From Anaerobacillus sp. (GTDB lineage Bacteria; Bacillota; Bacilli; Bacillales_H; Anaerobacillaceae), in assembly GCA_007120055.1 (NCBI GenBank), contig SKOL01000044.1:1-7068 (forward strand): a stretch of DNA of 7,068 nt, in the 5' to 3' direction. Below are positions 5,093 through 7,068 of the stretch, piece after piece. Within the stretch, counting starts at the first letter, position 1. The number at the start of each line of letters is the position of its first letter. The notes under the pieces were generated by a model, which was given only the letters and a program-made list of their open reading frames with translations, had not been told where the DNA came from and made no database searches. Made by a program: the position numbers and the translations under genes.

Positions 5093-5653
5093 ATGAAAAG
5101 ATTACTAGCCATTTTTTCAATATTCGCATTATCTCTGGGGATATTTGCAAATGCTGCTTTTTCGGAAGGGACACAAACGGATGGTTCCGCTGAGGTTGTA
5201 GGAGGCGACTTAAGTATTTCGGTCCCTGCAGAAACAACATTTGGTAGTCTAATATTAGATGGTACAATCCAAACGACTACAGCTGAATTAGGAGATGTAA
5301 CAGTGATTGATGCAACAGGAACAGAGGCAGGTTGGAATGTAAATGTAAAAGCATCTGATTTAACAAGAGGCGATTCATATTCTTTACCAAAGGATTCCAT
5401 CACTCTAGTGGCTCCATCAGTGACGGCTGAAGCCGGTTCTTCTAGTGAATTGGAGATTACAACAAATGGTGGAACAATTGATAATGAAATTGGAGTCACA
5501 GTATTAGATGCTCCCCAAGAAGAAGGTAAAGGGACTTTCAACGTTTCATTTATTGAAGACAGTCTGTCTCTGGAACTAAGACCTGACACTGCATTAGCAG
5601 GAGTATACACCACAACGATTACTTGGAATCTAGTGTCGGGTCCAAGCAACTAA
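5093..5653 (+). CDS. Secreted WxL-domain surface protein
   Basis: A 186-residue exported protein expected to bind peptidoglycan non-covalently through its WxL domain. Residues 1-21 are a signal peptide (KR start, hydrophobic core, probable cleavage after ANA). The remaining part is essentially one WxL domain: GDLSISVP near 38, GWNVNVKASDL (80-90) at the first motif position, then SITLVAP, and the closing YTTTITWNLVSGP (172-184), which fits the distal motif YxxxxTWxLxxxP. The first motif is WNV instead of WxL. The protein is short for the family, with no extra N-terminal module. The start is fixed by AGGGAGGA (5076-5083), nine bases upstream. The WxLIP gene follows after 108 bases on the same strand and is its expected partner. 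The stop is doubled (TAATAA). Confidence 0.9.
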   Translation: MKRLLAIFSIFALSLGIFANAAFSEGTQTDGSAEVVGGDLSISVPAETTFGSLILDGTIQTTTAELGDVTVIDATGTEAGWNVNVKASDLTRGDSYSLPKDSITLVAPSVTAEAGSSSELEITTNGGTIDNEIGVTVLDAPQEEGKGTFNVSFIEDSLSLELRPDTALAGVYTTTITWNLVSGPSN

Positions 5654-5668
5654 TAAATCATTAACGAT

Positions 5669-5700
5669 AAGCAGCCATGTGAAAATTACGTGGCTTGCTT
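5669..5700 (+). promoter_or_regulatory. Stem-loop between WxL and WxLIP genes
   Basis: AAGCAGCCATGT (5669-5680) pairs with ACGTGGCTTGCTT (5688-5700) around the loop GAAAATT, giving 12 pairs with one G-U and one bulged T. Only a short U stretch follows (TTTCG), so termination would be weak. It may be a partial terminator or a stabilising 3' end that sets WxL expression above WxLIP. It also covers the GTG at 5690, an unlikely start. Confidence 0.55.
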
Positions 5701-5761
5701 TCGTATGTTAAGTGAAATGTTGAGAATTTTGATTAGAATAAAAAGAGGAAGAAGTGATTTA

Positions 5762-6832
5762 ATGAAATATTTTTTCCGAAAAGTGTCTATTATTATGATT
5801 TTTATTCTGTTTTTAACTGTAACATTTAATATGTTTTTAGTACAAGCGAATGCGGATCAAGAAATGGGTTTACCATTTGTCATTCATCCCATTTTACCAA
5901 CTACACAAATAGAGGGGGTGAATGGATATTACCATTTACAAGTGAAATCTGGAGAAGACCAAACGATATATGTTCGTATTCAAAATAAGAAGGATCATAA
6001 TATTACGGTTCATATAGTACCAATAAACTCTTACACGGCTCCAACAGGGGGGATTTTGTACGAAGAAAGTATAGAATCAGAAGATACTAAACTTCTCGAC
6101 GATTCCATTTTAATGTCAGAGTTGATTGATGTAGAGCCGTATATTGAGTTAGACGCTAAAGAGAAAGTTGACATCCCTATCCATATTGCTGTACCCGAAA
6201 TGGATGAAGGAACTTTCCTAGGTGGGCTTTTATTTGCGACTATAGATGAAGATATACTTGAAGAAATTGAAACGGTAGAATCTGGAGGAGACATCGGATT
6301 TATTATTAGAAATGAAATCACCTATACTTTAGCAGTCCAACTTGATTTTCCTAATACTCCAGCTTCGAACTTTAACATAGGTGATGTAGGTATCAACATT
6401 CATCGATCTGGCCCTGAATTGTACATGGAATTCATCAATGATGCTCAAATGATTTTAAGAGGGACACATGGTGGATACATGGTGAAAAATGAGATCGGGG
6501 AAACTTTGTTTGAAAGGGAATTTGAGCCACTTACGATGGTGCCAAACACAGAAATAAGGTATCAAGTACCATGGGATATTGACGCCTTAGAAGCTGGTGT
6601 GTATAACGTGTTTATCACTGCAAATGTATTGGATGAAGAAATAATGGTGGAACGTACATTTGAGATTGAAAAGGAGGATGTTGATGAATACGAAGAAATA
6701 CGGGAAGGGGAAGACCCTCCAAAACCGACTCCAACAGGAATTCCAGTGTGGGTTTGGATAATAGGAGGAGTAATAATTGCTGGATTCTTTTACTGGTTGG
6801 GAGTAAGAACTCGGTCCGACAAGTCAAAGTGA
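5762..6832 (+). CDS. WxLIP protein (DUF916/DUF3324), cell-surface, membrane-anchored
   Basis: A 356-residue WxL-interacting protein. The order is: signal peptide 1-31 (cleavage after QANA); DUF916-type domain about 38-160 (FVIHPILPTTQ, YYHLQVKSGEDQTIYVRIQN, YTAPTGGILY, FLGGLLFA); DUF3324-type domain about 175-302 (IRNEITYTLAVQL, INDAQMILRGTHGGYMV, VPWDIDALEAGVYNVFITANV); an acidic and Pro-rich spacer (EDPPKPTPTG); one membrane helix 326-348; and the basic tail RTRSDKSK. In studied relatives the first domain binds peptidoglycan and the second binds a WxL partner or other ligands; this is inference from family. I start at ATG 5762 because the signal peptide begins there and AGAGGAAG lies about ten bases upstream. 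The longer frame from GTG 5690 would add 24 non-signal residues and begin inside a stem-loop. The stop codon overlaps repeat copy 4. Confidence 0.92.
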   Translation: MKYFFRKVSIIMIFILFLTVTFNMFLVQANADQEMGLPFVIHPILPTTQIEGVNGYYHLQVKSGEDQTIYVRIQNKKDHNITVHIVPINSYTAPTGGILYEESIESEDTKLLDDSILMSELIDVEPYIELDAKEKVDIPIHIAVPEMDEGTFLGGLLFATIDEDILEEIETVESGGDIGFIIRNEITYTLAVQLDFPNTPASNFNIGDVGINIHRSGPELYMEFINDAQMILRGTHGGYMVKNEIGETLFEREFEPLTMVPNTEIRYQVPWDIDALEAGVYNVFITANVLDEEIMVERTFEIEKEDVDEYEEIREGEDPPKPTPTGIPVWVWIIGGVIIAGFFYWLGVRTRSDKSK

Positions 6833-6882
6833 CACTTTTGGGGTGCCTAGTGCCCACTTATGGCACTTAACTTATTAACTTA
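6826..6882 (+). repeat. Palindromic REP-like repeat, copy 4
   Basis: It starts with AAAGTGACACTTT (6826-6838), which contains the TGA stop of the WxLIP gene. Next comes GTGCC (6843-6847) and a stem AGTGCC/GGCACT (6849-6854 with 6862-6867), then the tail TTAACTTATTAACTTA. Positions 6862-6882 are identical to part of copy 3. The head is rearranged relative to copies 1 and 2, with GTGCC present twice. Confidence 0.75.
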
Positions 6883-6962
6883 CCTGACCTAGATCGTGGC
6901 TTTATGTCACAAATTGTTTATTCCTACGCTTTCCAGGGAAAGTACAGAAAACATACTAACAT

Positions 6963-7005
6963 TAGTAGTACAGACCCCGGCCAGGGTTTGTGCTACTATT
7001 TTTTT
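6963..7005 (+). terminator. Strong Rho-independent terminator after the WxL/WxLIP locus
   Basis: TTAGTAGTACAGACCC (pairing from 6963) and GGGTTTGTGCTACTA (6984-6998) form a 15-pair stem with two G-U pairs around the loop CGGCCA, followed by seven T (6999-7005). It lies about 130 bases after the WxLIP stop. Between them (6883-6962) there is only repeat copy 4's edge and a short palindrome CTTTCC-AG-GGAAAG (6929-6942). Downstream, 7006-7068 shows no gene before the window ends. Confidence 0.85.
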
Positions 7006-7068
7006 ATAGTAGAAGTGAAGTCAGGCCGACCAGCCTCTGGGACCATTAAAGAGTCCGTACTAAAAACC

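Noticed and set aside
5074..5649. A 191-codon minus-strand frame opposite the WxL gene
   Set aside because: It mirrors the WxL gene almost exactly, has no ribosome binding site, and the plus-strand protein has a signal peptide and WxL motifs.
5690..5761. Upstream extension of the WxLIP gene from GTG 5690
   Set aside because: It would begin inside a stem-loop, has no ribosome binding site, and puts 24 non-signal residues before a good signal peptide starting at ATG 5762.
6031..6321. Ser/Ile-rich minus-strand frame inside WxLIP
   Set aside because: Low-complexity shadow of the plus-strand DUF916 domain.
6615..6857. An 80-codon minus-strand frame opposite the end of WxLIP
   Set aside because: Leucine-rich shadow of the acidic plus-strand C-terminus, without a ribosome binding site.
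932..6882. The four palindromic repeats as a CRISPR array
   Set aside because: The copies are hundreds to thousands of bases apart with genes between them, so there are no regular spacers.

Overview
The window is AT-rich, with strong AGGAGG-type ribosome binding sites, U-tailed hairpin terminators and Bacillus-type families (a BCCT transporter, a DUF6241-like anchored protein, a WxL/WxLIP pair). This points to a member of the Bacillota, most likely Bacillaceae, chromosomal rather than phage or plasmid. No rRNA, tRNA, CRISPR array, integrase or transposase is visible.

Layout. (1) 1-796 is the 3' half of a BCCT-family compatible-solute/quaternary-amine transporter, followed by a hairpin terminator. 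(2) 997-1728 (minus) is a distant DUF1643-like protein, bracketed by two copies of a short palindromic repeat. (3) 2115-2651 is a membrane-anchored DUF6241-like protein with a promoter candidate and a strong terminator. (4) 2741-4790 looks like a gene graveyard. It holds a 5'-truncated GMC oxidoreductase with two single-base frameshifts (2841-3815), a hydroxypyruvate-isomerase-like TIM-barrel gene that has lost its middle in frame (3845-4186), a decayed minus-strand gene of unknown family in two frames (4237-4630 or further), and smaller coding scraps at 2741-2842 and 4676-4786. (5) 5093-6832 is an intact two-gene surface locus: a secreted WxL-domain protein and a membrane-anchored WxLIP (DUF916/DUF3324) protein. 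A candidate promoter/operator lies in front, a stem-loop between the genes, and a 14-15 bp terminator at the end.

How the parts relate. The WxL and WxLIP proteins should act together at the cell wall: the secreted WxL protein is expected to dock on peptidoglycan and on its anchored partner. The GMC and isomerase remnants probably came from one sugar-oxidation operon, since a GMC sugar dehydrogenase next to a Hyi-like TIM-barrel enzyme is a familiar pairing. Both are now broken.

The most unusual feature is a dispersed repeat present four times in 7 kb (932-970, 1805-1839, 4194-4254, 6826-6882). It has a GTGCC-N-GGCAC palindromic head and a TTAACTTATTAACTT tail. It sits at or against gene ends, overlaps one stop codon, supplies the stop of a decayed frame, and could act as a two-way terminator. 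It resembles REP elements mobilised by RAYT/TnpA-REP enzymes, but no such enzyme is encoded here.
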